64,000 nt of DNA from an uncultured Haliea sp. (GTDB lineage: Bacteria > Pseudomonadota > Gammaproteobacteria > Pseudomonadales > Halieaceae), in NCBI GenBank assembly GCA_947258585.1, contig CAMYIZ010000057.1, forward strand, positions 1-64,000. Reading direction: 5' to 3'. The notes under the pieces are model-generated. The model was not told the DNA's origin. It searched no databases and saw only the letters and a list, made by a program, of their open reading frames with translations. A program made the translations under genes and the position numbers. This document shows positions 20,894-29,730 of the stretch, in pieces (within the stretch, counting starts at the first letter, position 1; the number at the start of each line of letters is the position of its first letter).

Positions 20894-22057
20894 GTGAATC
20901 GGATGGCAACCACGACCACAGGCGAGGCGACGGGCGCGGCACAGGTCCACGCCCTGCTGGCCAGAGCTGGCATCCGGGTCAACGGCAGCGCCCCCCACGA
21001 TATCCGCATTCATGATTCGGGCGTCTACCAGCGCCTGCTTTCAGACTGGTCGCTGGGACTGGGCGAGGCCTACATGGACGCGCAGTGGGACTGCGCGCGC
21101 CCGGACGAATTCTGTCACCGCCTGCTGCGAGCGGATCTTGATAGCCAGGTGCGGGGGCGCGCTCGCCGGGCCCTGGCGCTCGCCATTATCAGGGCCCGGC
21201 TGGTCAACCTGCAGGCACCGCAGCGCGCTTTTCAGGTTGCAGAGCAACACTACGACATCGGCAACGACGTCTTCACCGCCATGCTCGATTCGCAGATGAC
21301 CTACTCCTGCGGCTACTGGGAGCATGCCAGCGACCTGGAGCAAGCCCAGGCCCACAAGCTCGATATGATCTGCCGCAAGCTGGAGCTGGCACCGGGGGAG
21401 CGCCTGCTGGATGTCGGCTGCGGCTGGGGCAGTCTTGCGGCCTGGGCCGCGCGTCACTACGGCGCCGAAGTCGTCGGCATTACCGTTTCCCGCGAGCAGC
21501 AGGCGCTGGCACAGACCCGCTGCCGGGACCTGCCGGTGGAGATCCGGCTGCTGGATTACCGCGAACTGGAGGGCAGCTTCCACAAGATCGCGTCGGTGGG
21601 CATGTTCGAGCACGTCGGTCCACGCAATTACCGCACCTACTTCGAGACCCTGTCCCGGCTGCTGCGCGACGATGGCCTGGTACTGCTGCACACAATCGGC
21701 AGCCATGTCACCACCGGAGCTACCGAACCGTGGATCCAGAAATATATCTTCCCCAACGGCAAACTGCCGTCCGCCGGGGAGATCACCACGGCGCTGGAGG
21801 ACCTCTTCCTGCTCGAGGACTGGCACAACTTCGGGCCGGACTACGACCGCACCCTGATGGCCTGGCTGCGCAATTTCGACGCCGCCTGGCCCCGGCTGGC
21901 GGCCGCTTACGACGAGCGCTTCCGGCGCATGTGGCGCTACTACCTGTGCAGCTGTGCGGGGTATTTCCGCAGCCGCAAAGGGCAGCTGTGGCAGCTGGTC
22001 CTGAGCAAGCGCGGGCGCAGCACGCCCTACCGTTCCTGGCGTCCAGCGCCGACCTGA
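20894..22057 (+). CDS. cfa: Cyclopropane-fatty-acyl-phospholipid synthase family methyltransferase
   Basis: SAM-dependent enzyme expected to add a methylene bridge to unsaturated acyl chains of membrane phospholipids. The 387-aa protein has the Cfa/CmaS layout: N-terminal substrate domain (GLGEAYMDAQWDC), QHYDIGNDVFTAML, YSCGYW and SAM motif LLDVGCGWGSLA. Further signatures are EHVGPRNYRTYF, HTIGSH and IFPNGKLPS. GTG at 20894 was chosen because AGGAGGG lies about 7 nt upstream and the length then matches E. coli Cfa (382). A TTG 15 codons upstream is the alternative. Exact product chemistry cannot be told from sequence. Confidence 0.88.
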   Translation: MNRMATTTTGEATGAAQVHALLARAGIRVNGSAPHDIRIHDSGVYQRLLSDWSLGLGEAYMDAQWDCARPDEFCHRLLRADLDSQVRGRARRALALAIIRARLVNLQAPQRAFQVAEQHYDIGNDVFTAMLDSQMTYSCGYWEHASDLEQAQAHKLDMICRKLELAPGERLLDVGCGWGSLAAWAARHYGAEVVGITVSREQQALAQTRCRDLPVEIRLLDYRELEGSFHKIASVGMFEHVGPRNYRTYFETLSRLLRDDGLVLLHTIGSHVTTGATEPWIQKYIFPNGKLPSAGEITTALEDLFLLEDWHNFGPDYDRTLMAWLRNFDAAWPRLAAAYDERFRRMWRYYLCSCAGYFRSRKGQLWQLVLSKRGRSTPYRSWRPAPT

Positions 22058-22118
22058 ACCCCTACCGGCGTGGTATGCTGCGCCCCCCGAAGACAGGGCG
22101 AAAGGCCCGGAGTATCGC

Positions 22119-23498
22119 GTGACCACAGCTTTCCACTCTCTCGACCTCAATGCCGACCTGCTGGCCAATCTGGCCACGCTGGACTACCACAGCATGACCC
22201 CGATCCAGGCCCGCAGCCTGCCACCCATACTGGCCGGCAGGGATGTGATCGGCCAGGGCAAGACCGGCTCCGGCAAGACCGCCGCCTTTGGCCTGGGACT
22301 GCTGCAGAAACTGGAGGTCAAACGCTTTGCGGTCCAGGCGCTGGTCCTGTGTCCCACGCGGGAGCTCGCGGACCAGGTGGCGAAGGAAATCCGTCGCCTC
22401 GGGCGCGGCATCCACAACATCAAGGTACTGACCCTGTGCGGCGGCATGCCCCTGGGACCACAGATTGGCTCTCTCGAGCACGGCGCGCACATCATTGTTG
22501 GCACCCCGGGACGCATAGAAGAACACCTTGGCAAGGGTACGCTCAAGCTGGACACGGTCTCCACCCTGGTGCTGGACGAAGCCGACCGCATGCTGGACAT
22601 GGGTTTCCAGCCCTCCCTGGACGCCATCCTCGAGTACCTGCCGCAGCAGCGCCAGACCCTGCTGTTCAGCGCCACCTTCCCCCCCGGCATCGAGGCCATC
22701 GCGCAACGGGTCATGCAGGCGCCGGAGCGGGTGCAAGTGGAATCCACCCACGACAGCAGTACCATCGCCCAGGTATTCCACCAGGTGGAAGACAGCGAAC
22801 GCACCACCGCCCTGCGCCTGCTGTTGTTACAGCAGCGGCCGGATTCCGCCGTGGTGTTCTGCAACACCAAGATTGAATGCGCCGAAGTTGCCAGGGAACT
22901 GGCCCGCCACGGCTTCAGTGTCCAGGCGCTGCACGGCGACCTGGAACAGCGCGACCGCGACCGCACCCTGGTGCAGTTCGCCAACAAGAGCATTTCGGTG
23001 CTGGTTGCCACCGACGTGGCCGCCCGCGGCCTGGATATCGATGCCCTGGACGCGGTCATCAACTACCACATCCCGCGGGACCTGGAAGTCTATGTACACC
23101 GTATCGGCCGCACCGGCCGCGCCGGCAGCAGCGGCCTGGCCTGCACCCTGTTCAGCGACAAGGAGCGCCACAAGCTGGCGAAACTGGAAGCCCTGCTGGA
23201 ACAGCCCATCGAACCTGCGGCCCTGCCCCCGCAAAGCCTGCTGAAAACCCCCGGCTACAAGCCGCCGATGGTGAGCCTGGAGATCGGCGCCGGCAAGAAG
23301 CAGAAGCTGCGCCCCGGGGACATTCTTGGCGCCCTCACCGGCGAAGACGGCATCGACGGCAAACAGGTCGGCAAGATTACCCTCTACGACAACTGGTCCT
23401 GCGTGGCGGTACGACGCGGCGAGGTGGGCACGGCGCTGGCAAAGCTGGGGCGGGGCAAGGTCAAGGGCCGCAGCTTCCGGGTGCGAGTGCTGGAGTAA
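22119..23498 (+). CDS. dbpA: ATP-dependent RNA helicase DbpA
   Basis: DEAD-box helicase that acts in 50S ribosome assembly through 23S rRNA hairpin 92. The 459-aa protein has MTPIQ (Q motif), GQGKTGSGKT (motif I), PTRELA, TPGR, the DEAD box in VLDEADRMLDMGF, SATF, and HRIGRTGRAG. The C-terminal RNA-binding domain (about 385-459) ends with the basic GRGKVKGRSFRVRVLE and has the KITLYDNWSCVAV strand typical of DbpA, which separates it from RhlE/SrmB. GTG start with GGAG upstream. Confidence 0.93.
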   Translation: MTTAFHSLDLNADLLANLATLDYHSMTPIQARSLPPILAGRDVIGQGKTGSGKTAAFGLGLLQKLEVKRFAVQALVLCPTRELADQVAKEIRRLGRGIHNIKVLTLCGGMPLGPQIGSLEHGAHIIVGTPGRIEEHLGKGTLKLDTVSTLVLDEADRMLDMGFQPSLDAILEYLPQQRQTLLFSATFPPGIEAIAQRVMQAPERVQVESTHDSSTIAQVFHQVEDSERTTALRLLLLQQRPDSAVVFCNTKIECAEVARELARHGFSVQALHGDLEQRDRDRTLVQFANKSISVLVATDVAARGLDIDALDAVINYHIPRDLEVYVHRIGRTGRAGSSGLACTLFSDKERHKLAKLEALLEQPIEPAALPPQSLLKTPGYKPPMVSLEIGAGKKQKLRPGDILGALTGEDGIDGKQVGKITLYDNWSCVAVRRGEVGTALAKLGRGKVKGRSFRVRVLE

Positions 23499-23582
23499 GG
23501 GAACCTGACCGGAAATGTCTCCCACTCACGCCTCCTGCCTCATCGGAGCCGCCCTGGCATGCCTCCCTGGACGGTGCTCCGG

Positions 23583-24005
23583 TCAAGCACCCCAACCGAG
23601 CTGGCGCATGGCGTAGCCGTCATTCCAGATCTTGGTCATGTGCCGGATACGGTCACGGTCGAACTCCATGACATAGACGTAATCCGTCTCCACAGCCCTG
23701 GCCGTGGGCGGTACCGGCCCTCCATCGCCAGTATGGGTACCCCTGAAAACGGCGAAGCCCATCACCTGGTCGCGGTCATCGTCGACCGCGAATGACTTCA
23801 GCTCGTAGGAGGCATCCGGCACCGGGCCGGCGATCAGATCCTTCATCGCCTCCGTGTACCCCGCAAGTGTATCCACCCCGGCAAAGGTGTCGGTTTGTGC
23901 CGAGAATGTAGCGTCGGGGTGGCAATACCGGCTGCAGGCATCCCAACCTTTTCCCGTTTCGCAAGCGTCAAAAAAACGGGCGGCGGTTTCCTTGATCGAA
24001 CTCAT
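23583..24005 (-). CDS. NTF2/SnoaL-like protein of unknown function
   Basis: A 140-aa cone-shaped-fold protein: an N-terminal helix (MSSIKETAARFFDACETGKGW), then beta strands with SQ/HPDATF, LAGYTEAMKDLI and YVYVMEFDRDRIRHMTKIWND. Such proteins act as small-molecule isomerases, dehydratases or binding proteins, and the substrate is unknown here. No signal peptide. The ATG has AAGGGG about 9 nt upstream. It lies downstream of oxyR on the same strand across a 129-bp gap holding a stem-loop, and could belong to the oxidative-stress locus; that is inference. Confidence 0.75.
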   Translation of the reverse strand: MSSIKETAARFFDACETGKGWDACSRYCHPDATFSAQTDTFAGVDTLAGYTEAMKDLIAGPVPDASYELKSFAVDDDRDQVMGFAVFRGTHTGDGGPVPPTARAVETDYVYVMEFDRDRIRHMTKIWNDGYAMRQLGWGA

Positions 24006-24108
24006 CGTGGTTCCCCTTGCTCAGGCCTGGCCAAGCTCTGGCAACACTACCACCTTCCCGGGAGTTTCAGAAGCATGCCAGCGGCCCTCGGCGCTGCGGA
24101 CCGGTTGA

Positions 24109-24134
24109 CCGCGACCGGGCTTCGCCAGTCGCGG
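24109..24134 (-). terminator. Stem-loop directly after oxyR
   Basis: Perfect 7-bp inverted repeat CCGCGAC/GTCGCGG with a 12-nt loop, ending at the base adjoining the oxyR stop codon. It lacks a T-tract, so it may stabilise the mRNA end or attenuate read-through rather than terminate fully. Confidence 0.4.
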
Positions 24135-25037
24135 TTACTCCGTGTGGCAGCCCTGAACAAACTCCCCCAACAGCCTCAGCTCCGCCCGCCGCGGCGTTTT
24201 CCGCCGCCACATCAGGCCGATCGTCCTTGACACATTGCGCCCGGTGAACTCGCTGACACACACGTTGGTACCCGACAGGATCTGCGCGTCCACCGCCATG
24301 CGCGGCAGCAGGGTGATACCGATACCGTTTGCCACCATCTGCACGATGGTGTTGAGACTGGTTGCCTGATAGGGCACGGAAACATCGGAACCACGCAGCT
24401 TGCAGGCTTCCAGGGCGTGCTCGCGCAGGCAGTGACCATCTTCCAGCAACAGCAGGCCCTCCCCCTTCAACTGTTCGGTGCGCACCTTGCCGTTGCCGGC
24501 GAGTCCGTGCCCGGGCGGACTGGCCAGCAGAAATTCGTCGCTGAACAGGTTCATGGTCTCCACGCTGTCGGCAGGGAACGGCAGGGCCAGCAGTAACACA
24601 TCCAGCTCGCCGTGGTGCAGCGCGTCCACCAGGTGCTGGCTCAGGTCTTCGCGAATGAACAACTGGAAGCCCGGGTGCTGCTCACGCAGCCGGTTGAGCA
24701 GGCGCGGCAGGATAAACGGCGCGACGGTGGGGATCACACCCAGGCGCATCTTGCCGGCGAAGGGTTCAGAGGCGGCGTCACAGAGGGTGACCAGGTCCTC
24801 CACGTCGCGCAGGATGTCGCGGCCACGACGGACCACGTCCGCGCCCAGCGTGGTCAGCAGCACCTGGCGGTGGCTGCGCTCGACCAGGGGTGTCCCCAGG
24901 GTGCTCTCCAGCTCAAGGATGCCGGCACTGAGGGTGGACTGGGAAACATGGCAGGCACGTGCGGCGTGGCCAAAATGCCCGTGTTCCGCCACCGCACAGA
25001 GGTAGCGCAGCTGTTTCAGGGTCGGTTGTCGGCTCAT
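24135..25037 (-). CDS. oxyR: Hydrogen-peroxide sensor and transcriptional regulator OxyR
   Basis: LysR-family activator that senses peroxide by forming an intramolecular disulfide. The 300-aa protein has the N-terminal winged helix (LRYLCAVAEHGHFGHAARACHVSQSTLSAGI) and a periplasmic-binding-protein-like domain. The redox segment LLLLEDGHCLREHALEACK places Cys203 and Cys212 nine residues apart, exactly the Cys199/Cys208 spacing of E. coli OxyR. These residues distinguish it from general LysR proteins. It is divergent from the rubrerythrin gene across a 124-bp control region, so that cluster is the likely target. Confidence 0.93.
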   Translation of the reverse strand: MSRQPTLKQLRYLCAVAEHGHFGHAARACHVSQSTLSAGILELESTLGTPLVERSHRQVLLTTLGADVVRRGRDILRDVEDLVTLCDAASEPFAGKMRLGVIPTVAPFILPRLLNRLREQHPGFQLFIREDLSQHLVDALHHGELDVLLLALPFPADSVETMNLFSDEFLLASPPGHGLAGNGKVRTEQLKGEGLLLLEDGHCLREHALEACKLRGSDVSVPYQATSLNTIVQMVANGIGITLLPRMAVDAQILSGTNVCVSEFTGRNVSRTIGLMWRRKTPRRAELRLLGEFVQGCHTE

Positions 25038-25060
25038 TCCAACGATCGCTTTTGTCGATC

Positions 25061-25075
25061 AAACTTAATAAGTTT
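25061..25075. promoter_or_regulatory. Inverted repeat in the oxyR-rubrerythrin control region
   Basis: AAACTTAATAAGTTT, a near-palindrome with AAACTT/AAGTTT arms, just upstream of the candidate rubrerythrin -35 box and close to the oxyR start. Two GATCG motifs flank it. It could be a LysR-type (OxyR) binding site; it does not match the full tandem ATAG-based OxyR consensus, so the assignment is tentative. Confidence 0.4.
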
Positions 25076-25081
25076 TTCTAC

Positions 25082-25110
25082 TGGACGGATAGTACCCGAT
25101 CGTCTAGTTT
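25082..25110 (+). promoter_or_regulatory. Candidate rubrerythrin promoter
   Basis: TGGACG (25082-25087), a 17-bp spacer and TAGTTT (25105-25110), about 50 nt before the rubrerythrin ATG. Hexamers are partial matches, as expected for an activator-dependent promoter; the inverted repeat at 25061-25075 lies just upstream. Confidence 0.4.
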
Positions 25111-25161
25111 TACCCAACCGCACATCTGTGCAGGCATGTTAACGCTAACAGGAGAATCATC

Positions 25162-25581
25162 ATGTCGCTGAAAGGAAGTCAAACCGAACAGAACCTGAAA
25201 GACGCGTTCGCGGGCGAGTCCCAGGCCAACCGTCGCTACCTGTACTTTGCTGCCAAGGCTGATGTGGAAGGCTACAACGATGTGGCCGCCGTTTTCCGCT
25301 CCACCGCCGAAGGTGAAACCGGCCACGCGCACGGCCATCTGGAATACCTGGAAGAGACCGGTGACCCGGCAACAGGCCTGCCCATAGGCGCCACCGCCGA
25401 CAACCTGAAGGCAGCGATTGCCGGTGAAACTCACGAATACACCGACATGTATCCGGGTATGGCCAAGACTGCCCGCGATGAAGGCTTTGACGAAATCGCG
25501 GACTGGATGGAAACCCTGGCCAAGGCGGAACGCAGCCACGCCAACCGTTTCCAGAAGGCCCTGGATCAGCTCGACGCGTAA
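25162..25581 (+). CDS. Rubrerythrin-type diiron peroxidase (no rubredoxin domain)
   Basis: Small ferritin-like diiron protein expected to reduce hydrogen peroxide in the cytoplasm. The 139-aa four-helix bundle has the iron ligands in order: Glu19 (FAGES), Glu52 with His55 (EGETGH), Glu89 (IAGET) and Glu123 with His126 (KAERSH). The usual C-terminal rubredoxin CXXC domain is absent, so electrons must come from another protein, possibly the Fe-S protein encoded next. Strong AGGAG precedes the ATG. It sits divergent from oxyR and is followed by a terminator hairpin. Confidence 0.9.
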   Translation: MSLKGSQTEQNLKDAFAGESQANRRYLYFAAKADVEGYNDVAAVFRSTAEGETGHAHGHLEYLEETGDPATGLPIGATADNLKAAIAGETHEYTDMYPGMAKTARDEGFDEIADWMETLAKAERSHANRFQKALDQLDA

Positions 25582-25635
25582 GCGTCGCTGCCCAAACCGC
25601 GGACTCCCGGGTTCGCGGCAATACGCAGTACCCGG

Positions 25636-25670
25636 AACGGGTTCGTGGTCCCCTGCGAGCCCGTTTTTTT
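25636..25670 (+). terminator. Rho-independent terminator after rubrerythrin
   Basis: A 10-bp stem, AACGGGTTCG and CGAGCCCGTT with one G-U wobble, closes a 10-nt loop and runs into TTTTTTT. It lies between rubrerythrin and the Fe-S protein gene, so most rubrerythrin transcripts would end here and downstream genes would be expressed at a lower level. Confidence 0.75.
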
Positions 25671-25702
25671 ACCTGTCGCACTGAGTGGATGAGGACGTTG
25701 CC

Positions 25703-27025
25703 GTGAGAGAAGGAAGCCTGGAAGCACCCACCCGTCACCCTGTCGAATGGCGCACGGACGATTTCTGGGACCAGGACAAACTGGACGCTGAACTGGAGCG
25801 GGTGTACGACATCTGCCACGGCTGCCGTCGCTGCGTCAGCCTCTGTGACAGCTTTCCCACCCTGTTCGACCTGGTGGACGAGTCGGAAACCATGGAAGTC
25901 GACGGTGTCGCCAAGGCCGATTACCACAAGGTCGTGGAACAGTGCTATCTGTGCGATCTCTGCTACATGACCAAATGCCCCTACGTACCACCCCACGAGT
26001 GGAACGTGGACTTCCCGCACCTGATGCTGCGGGCCAAGGCCGTGCATTTCCGCAAGGAGGGTGCGCGCCTGCGCGACCGTGTACTTACCAGCACCGACAC
26101 CACCTTTGGCCTTGCCACCATCCCTCTGGTGGACGTAACGGTGAATGCCCTGAACCGCAACGCCACGTTTCGCAAGGCGCTGGAATCCGGCTTCGGCATT
26201 CACCACGAGGCACCGGTGCCCCAGTTTCACAGCAACACCCTGCGCAAGCGGGTCAAGCCGATGGTGAAGAACCTGGAGCCCAGGCCGGTCGGCGACACCA
26301 CCGGCAAGGTCGCCCTCTACGCCACCTGTTACGGCAACTACAACAGCCCCGAGATTGGCGAGGACTTCGTCAAGGTCTTCCAGCACAACGGCATCCACAT
26401 CGACATCGTGCCCAGGGAGAAATGCTGCGGCATGCCGAAGCTGGAACTGGGTGATCTGGAAACCGTGCAGAAACTCAAGGAAGCCAACATCCCGGTATTG
26501 GCGAAGCTGGTGGACCAGGGCTACGACCTGGTTGCCCCGATTCCCTCCTGTGTGCTGATGTACAAGCAGGAACTGCCGCTGCTGTTCCCCGAAGATGCCG
26601 ATGTGTTGAAAGTGAAAGCCGCGTTCTTCGACCCCTTCGAGTACCTGTGGCTGCGGCACAAGGGCGGTGCCCTGAACACAGGGTTCCCCAACGCCATGGG
26701 GGATATCGCCTACCAGGTGGCCTGCCACCAGCGAGTACAGAATATCGGCCTCAAGACCCGGGATGTGCTCAACCTGGTGCCGGACACGACGGTGACCGCC
26801 CAGGAGCGCTGTTCCGGCCACGACGGCACCTACGCCATCAAGCAGGAGACCCGCGACAAGTCAGTTAAAATTGCCCGGCCGGTGGTACGCAAGGTAGACC
26901 AGCAGGAGCCTGACCACTTCATGAGCGACTGCCCGATGGCGGCCAAGCACATCGCCAATCTGTCGGAGAAAGTCGAGCGGGCGGAGCACCCCATGACCCT
27001 GTTACGCATGGCCTACGGCCTGTAA
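25703..27025 (+). CDS. Heterodisulfide-reductase-like Fe-S protein (2x[4Fe-4S] and CCG domains)
   Basis: Cytoplasmic electron-transfer protein related to GlpC/HdrD. The 440-aa product has two ferredoxin-type cysteine clusters near the N-terminus (CHGCRRCVSLC and CYLCDLCYMTKCP). Two cysteine-rich segments follow, of which KCCGMPKLELG and CHQRVQNIG/CSGHDGTY are recognisable. There is no flavin or membrane domain. GTG at 25703 was chosen because TGAGGA lies about 7 nt upstream; another GTG at 25685 has no Shine-Dalgarno. Known genomes often place this gene between rubrerythrin and DUF3501, as here. A role as electron donor to rubrerythrin is inference. Confidence 0.85.
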   Translation: MREGSLEAPTRHPVEWRTDDFWDQDKLDAELERVYDICHGCRRCVSLCDSFPTLFDLVDESETMEVDGVAKADYHKVVEQCYLCDLCYMTKCPYVPPHEWNVDFPHLMLRAKAVHFRKEGARLRDRVLTSTDTTFGLATIPLVDVTVNALNRNATFRKALESGFGIHHEAPVPQFHSNTLRKRVKPMVKNLEPRPVGDTTGKVALYATCYGNYNSPEIGEDFVKVFQHNGIHIDIVPREKCCGMPKLELGDLETVQKLKEANIPVLAKLVDQGYDLVAPIPSCVLMYKQELPLLFPEDADVLKVKAAFFDPFEYLWLRHKGGALNTGFPNAMGDIAYQVACHQRVQNIGLKTRDVLNLVPDTTVTAQERCSGHDGTYAIKQETRDKSVKIARPVVRKVDQQEPDHFMSDCPMAAKHIANLSEKVERAEHPMTLLRMAYGL

Positions 27026-27042
27026 TGTTCAAGGAGACCACG

Positions 27043-27642
27043 ATGACCCAGTTATCACGCGCCGACCTCTGGTCCCTGGAGGAGTACGCCGAGGAGCGCC
27101 CCCGGTTCCGGGCCCAGGTAATGGCTCACAAGAAAACCCGGCAACTGGCCCTGGGCGAGCACGCCCGCCTCTACTTCGAGGATGCCCTGACTATCAAGTA
27201 CCAGATCCAGGAAATGCTGCGCATCGAAAAAGTGTTCGAGGCCGCGGGCATTGCCGAGGAACTTGACGCCTACAACCCGCTGATTCCCGATGGCCACAAC
27301 TGGAAGGCCACCTTCATGATCGAGTACGCCGATCCCGCCGAGCGCGCCGAGCGGCTGGCGCAGATGATCGGCATTGAAGACAAGGTCTGGCTGCAGGTCG
27401 GCAACTGCGAGAAGGTCTACCCGATTGCCGATGAGGACCTTGAGCGCAGCAACGCGACCAAGACCTCCTCGGTACACTTCATGCGCTTCGAACTGACACC
27501 GGACATGATTACCGCGGCGGGGAGTGGCGAGCCGATCCACGCCGGTGTCGACCACCCGGCCTACCCCATAGCGAAGTTCGAGATAGACCCGGCCATCCGC
27601 GACTCGCTGACCGCTGACCTCGAGTCCAGCCAGGTCCACTGA
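27043..27642 (+). CDS. DUF3501 family protein
   Basis: A 199-aa protein of unknown biochemical role, recognised by LSRADLWSLEEYAEERPRFR, a basic MAHKKTRQLALGEHARLYFED and the acidic IEKVFEAAGIAEELDAYNPLIPDG segment. No cysteine cluster or membrane segment. The ATG at 27043 is preceded by AAGGAG; an ATG six codons upstream overlaps the previous stop and lacks a ribosome site. It begins 17 nt after the Fe-S protein gene, so the two are almost certainly co-transcribed and may act together in peroxide reduction. Confidence 0.85.
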   Translation: MTQLSRADLWSLEEYAEERPRFRAQVMAHKKTRQLALGEHARLYFEDALTIKYQIQEMLRIEKVFEAAGIAEELDAYNPLIPDGHNWKATFMIEYADPAERAERLAQMIGIEDKVWLQVGNCEKVYPIADEDLERSNATKTSSVHFMRFELTPDMITAAGSGEPIHAGVDHPAYPIAKFEIDPAIRDSLTADLESSQVH

Positions 27643-27687
27643 CCGCCCGGGGGCGGGCCTCGCCCGGGAGCGTCCAGGAACGGGATG

Positions 27688-28611
27688 CTACAAAGCGAGA
27701 CCTGGCCCCGACCCTTCCGAGCCCACCCGCCGGGTATCAAAGGCAAAGCCGTTGTCGATGGCCGCGGCCGCGCCCAGGCAGTAGATAATCTTGGTCAGGT
27801 AGACCGCGGGCAGGCAGCGCCAGTAGGGCCAAAAGATGCGGTCGGAGTAGATTCCGGCCGTTACCCTCGCCGCGATAACAGGGCTCAACAGGCGCAGCAT
27901 GAGAGCGCTGCGGGCGACGGCCGGGGTAGCGTAATCCTCCGCATAGCGGTGCCGCACGCGTATCCCGGAAAACCCGGACTTTCGCCAGTGGCCCACGACA
28001 TCCCTCCACTGCGTCCGGGACGGCGCGTGATGCACCACCGCGGCGGGCACGAAGTCCAGTCGATAGCCAGACAGGCGCATCCGGATGGTCCAGTCCGAGT
28101 CCTCCGCTGCGGCCCCGGGGAAGGACTCATCCATAACCCCCACGTCCTCCACGACACTGCGCTGGACACTGAGATTGAGGGTTGGCAACAAGCGCCTCTC
28201 GCCCGGAGGGTGCTCACGGACGAAATCGTGAAACATGGAAACATTGTCACTGAGCGCCCAGTAGTTCTCGTTTTCCACGGATACCCCCCCGCCCACGATC
28301 CGGGCTCCCCGACCGTGGGCGCGCTCATGTTGTTCGAGCCAGTCGGTTGCCGGTATACAATCGGAGTCGGTAAAGACGATAATCTGCCCAGTGCTCTCGG
28401 CGATGCCGCGGTTGCGCGCTACAGCGGCGCATACCGGCTTCCCGGTATCGACAAACCTGACGCGTGGGAACCGGCCCGCGACCCCATTCTCATCGCGGCC
28501 GACGACGATAATTTCATCCGCGGCCCGGGTCTGCGCCATGACCGCCTGCAAGGTCCTGGGAAGGGTCGAGTCGTTCAGCGTGGGGATGACGACAGAAAGG
28601 GTTGTTGCCAT
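27688..28611 (-). CDS. Glycosyltransferase family 2
   Basis: Transfers a sugar from a nucleotide donor, probably in surface glycan assembly. From the ATG at 28609-28611 it is about 307 aa (an ATG six codons upstream is possible but has no ribosome site). It has the GT-A start TLSVVIPTLNDSTLPRTLQAV, NRGIAESTGQIIVFTDSDC with the metal-binding DSD, and a downstream acidic motif AAAEDSDWTIRMRLSGY. A weakly hydrophobic C-terminus (about 245-290) may associate with the membrane. The last residues GPGLAL come from the 16-bp direct repeat. Divergent from the UXS gene. Acceptor unknown. Confidence 0.85.
   Translation of the reverse strand: MATTLSVVIPTLNDSTLPRTLQAVMAQTRAADEIIVVGRDENGVAGRFPRVRFVDTGKPVCAAVARNRGIAESTGQIIVFTDSDCIPATDWLEQHERAHGRGARIVGGGVSVENENYWALSDNVSMFHDFVREHPPGERRLLPTLNLSVQRSVVEDVGVMDESFPGAAAEDSDWTIRMRLSGYRLDFVPAAVVHHAPSRTQWRDVVGHWRKSGFSGIRVRHRYAEDYATPAVARSALMLRLLSPVIAARVTAGIYSDRIFWPYWRCLPAVYLTKIIYCLGAAAAIDNGFAFDTRRVGSEGSGPGLAL
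27695..27710 (+). repeat. Left copy of a 16-bp direct repeat bracketing the sugar cassette
   Basis: GCGAGACCTGGCCCCG, identical and in the same orientation at 32399-32414. This copy covers the last codons of the minus-strand glycosyltransferase gene, which ends GPGLAL. The hrpB product ends GPGLAF through the other copy. Confidence 0.8.
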
Positions 28612-28694
28612 GGAAGGGCGGTTCTCCATGAGGGTTGGTGACCAGCGGCAGACACAGTAGTTTGATCTACTCTTGCGAAAAAAACGAGGCTCAA

Positions 28695-29660
28695 ATGCGG
28701 GGACTATCCAGACAGCGGATTCTGGTCACAGGGGGCGCCGGGTTCCTAGGCGCACAGCTGTGCAGGCTGCTGCTTGCCAGGGGGCACGAGGTGCTCTGCG
28801 TCGACAATTTCTATTCCTCGACCAAAGACGGCATTGCCCAGCTGCTCGACCATCCCCGATTCGAGTTGCTGCGCCACGATGTCACTTTCCCCCTGTATGT
28901 GGAAGTGGACCAGATCTACAACCTCGCCTGTCCTGCCTCGCCCATTTACTACCAGCAGGATCCCGTGCAGACCACAAAGACCAGCGTCCACGGTGCCATC
29001 AACCTGCTGGGGCTGGCCAAGCGGCTCAAGTGTCGCATTCTGCAGGCCTCTACCAGCGAAGTGTATGGCGACCCCCGGGTACACCCCCAGACCGAGGACT
29101 ATTGGGGACATGTCAATCCGATCGGGCTGCGCGCCTGCTACGACGAGGGCAAGCGCTGTGCGGAAACCCTGTTCTTCGATTACCATCGCCAGCACTCCCT
29201 GCCGATCAAGGTCGTGCGCATTTTCAATACCTACGGTCCTGGCATGCACCTGAACGATGGCAGAGTGGTCTCAAACTTTATCGTCCAGGCGCTGCAGAAC
29301 CAGCCCATCACCCTGTATGGAGACGGCAGCCAGACACGGTCTTTCTGCTTTGTCTCAGACCTGGTGACAGCACTGGAGTTGATGATGGAAACGCCAGCTG
29401 AGATCACGGGGCCGTTCAACCTGGGCAATCCGGTCGAGGTCAGTATCAGACAGCTGGCGGAGACTATCATCGAACTGACGGGGTCGCGTTCGCAGGTGAT
29501 CGCCGGGCCACTACCCAGCGATGATCCAAGCCAGCGCTGCCCGGATATATCGCAGGCCAGGGCGCATTTGGGGTGGTCGCCGCAGGTGGCCATGGACGAG
29601 GGGCTCAAGCTGACGATCAGCTACTTCGACGATATCCTGGCCACCAGGAGTCAAGCTTGA
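28695..29660 (+). CDS. UDP-glucuronic acid decarboxylase (UDP-xylose synthase, extended SDR)
   Basis: Converts UDP-glucuronate to UDP-xylose (or the 4-keto intermediate) with bound NAD. The 321-aa protein has [11 protein letters not shown] (12-22), STSEVYGDP (120-127 region), the UXS-type catalytic YDEGKR with Tyr149 and Lys153, and [11 protein letters not shown] at 28695 has GAGG 7 nt upstream. The frame is open 20 codons further but lacks a ribosome site. Base composition looks lower in GC than the flanking genes. It would supply xylose donor for the two nearby glycosyltransferases. Confidence 0.92.
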   Translation: MRGLSRQRILVTGGAGFLGAQLCRLLLARGHEVLCVDNFYSSTKDGIAQLLDHPRFELLRHDVTFPLYVEVDQIYNLACPASPIYYQQDPVQTTKTSVHGAINLLGLAKRLKCRILQASTSEVYGDPRVHPQTEDYWGHVNPIGLRACYDEGKRCAETLFFDYHRQHSLPIKVVRIFNTYGPGMHLNDGRVVSNFIVQALQNQPITLYGDGSQTRSFCFVSDLVTALELMMETPAEITGPFNLGNPVEVSIRQLAETIIELTGSRSQVIAGPLPSDDPSQRCPDISQARAHLGWSPQVAMDEGLKLTISYFDDILATRSQA

Positions 29661-29730
29661 TTCCAACCCTGAGCTCCACGCGAGGCCACGCAACCGTGAC
29701 TTCCACTATCCTTTGAGGAGCGGGACAACC

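Noticed and set aside
25160-26821. 553-codon open frame on the minus strand across rubrerythrin and the Fe-S gene
   Set aside because: Spans a clear terminator and two well-supported plus-strand genes; composition is that of a shadow frame.
27643-27687. GC-rich self-complementary stretch after DUF3501 considered as a terminator
   Set aside because: Imperfect pairing and no T-tract; evidence too weak.
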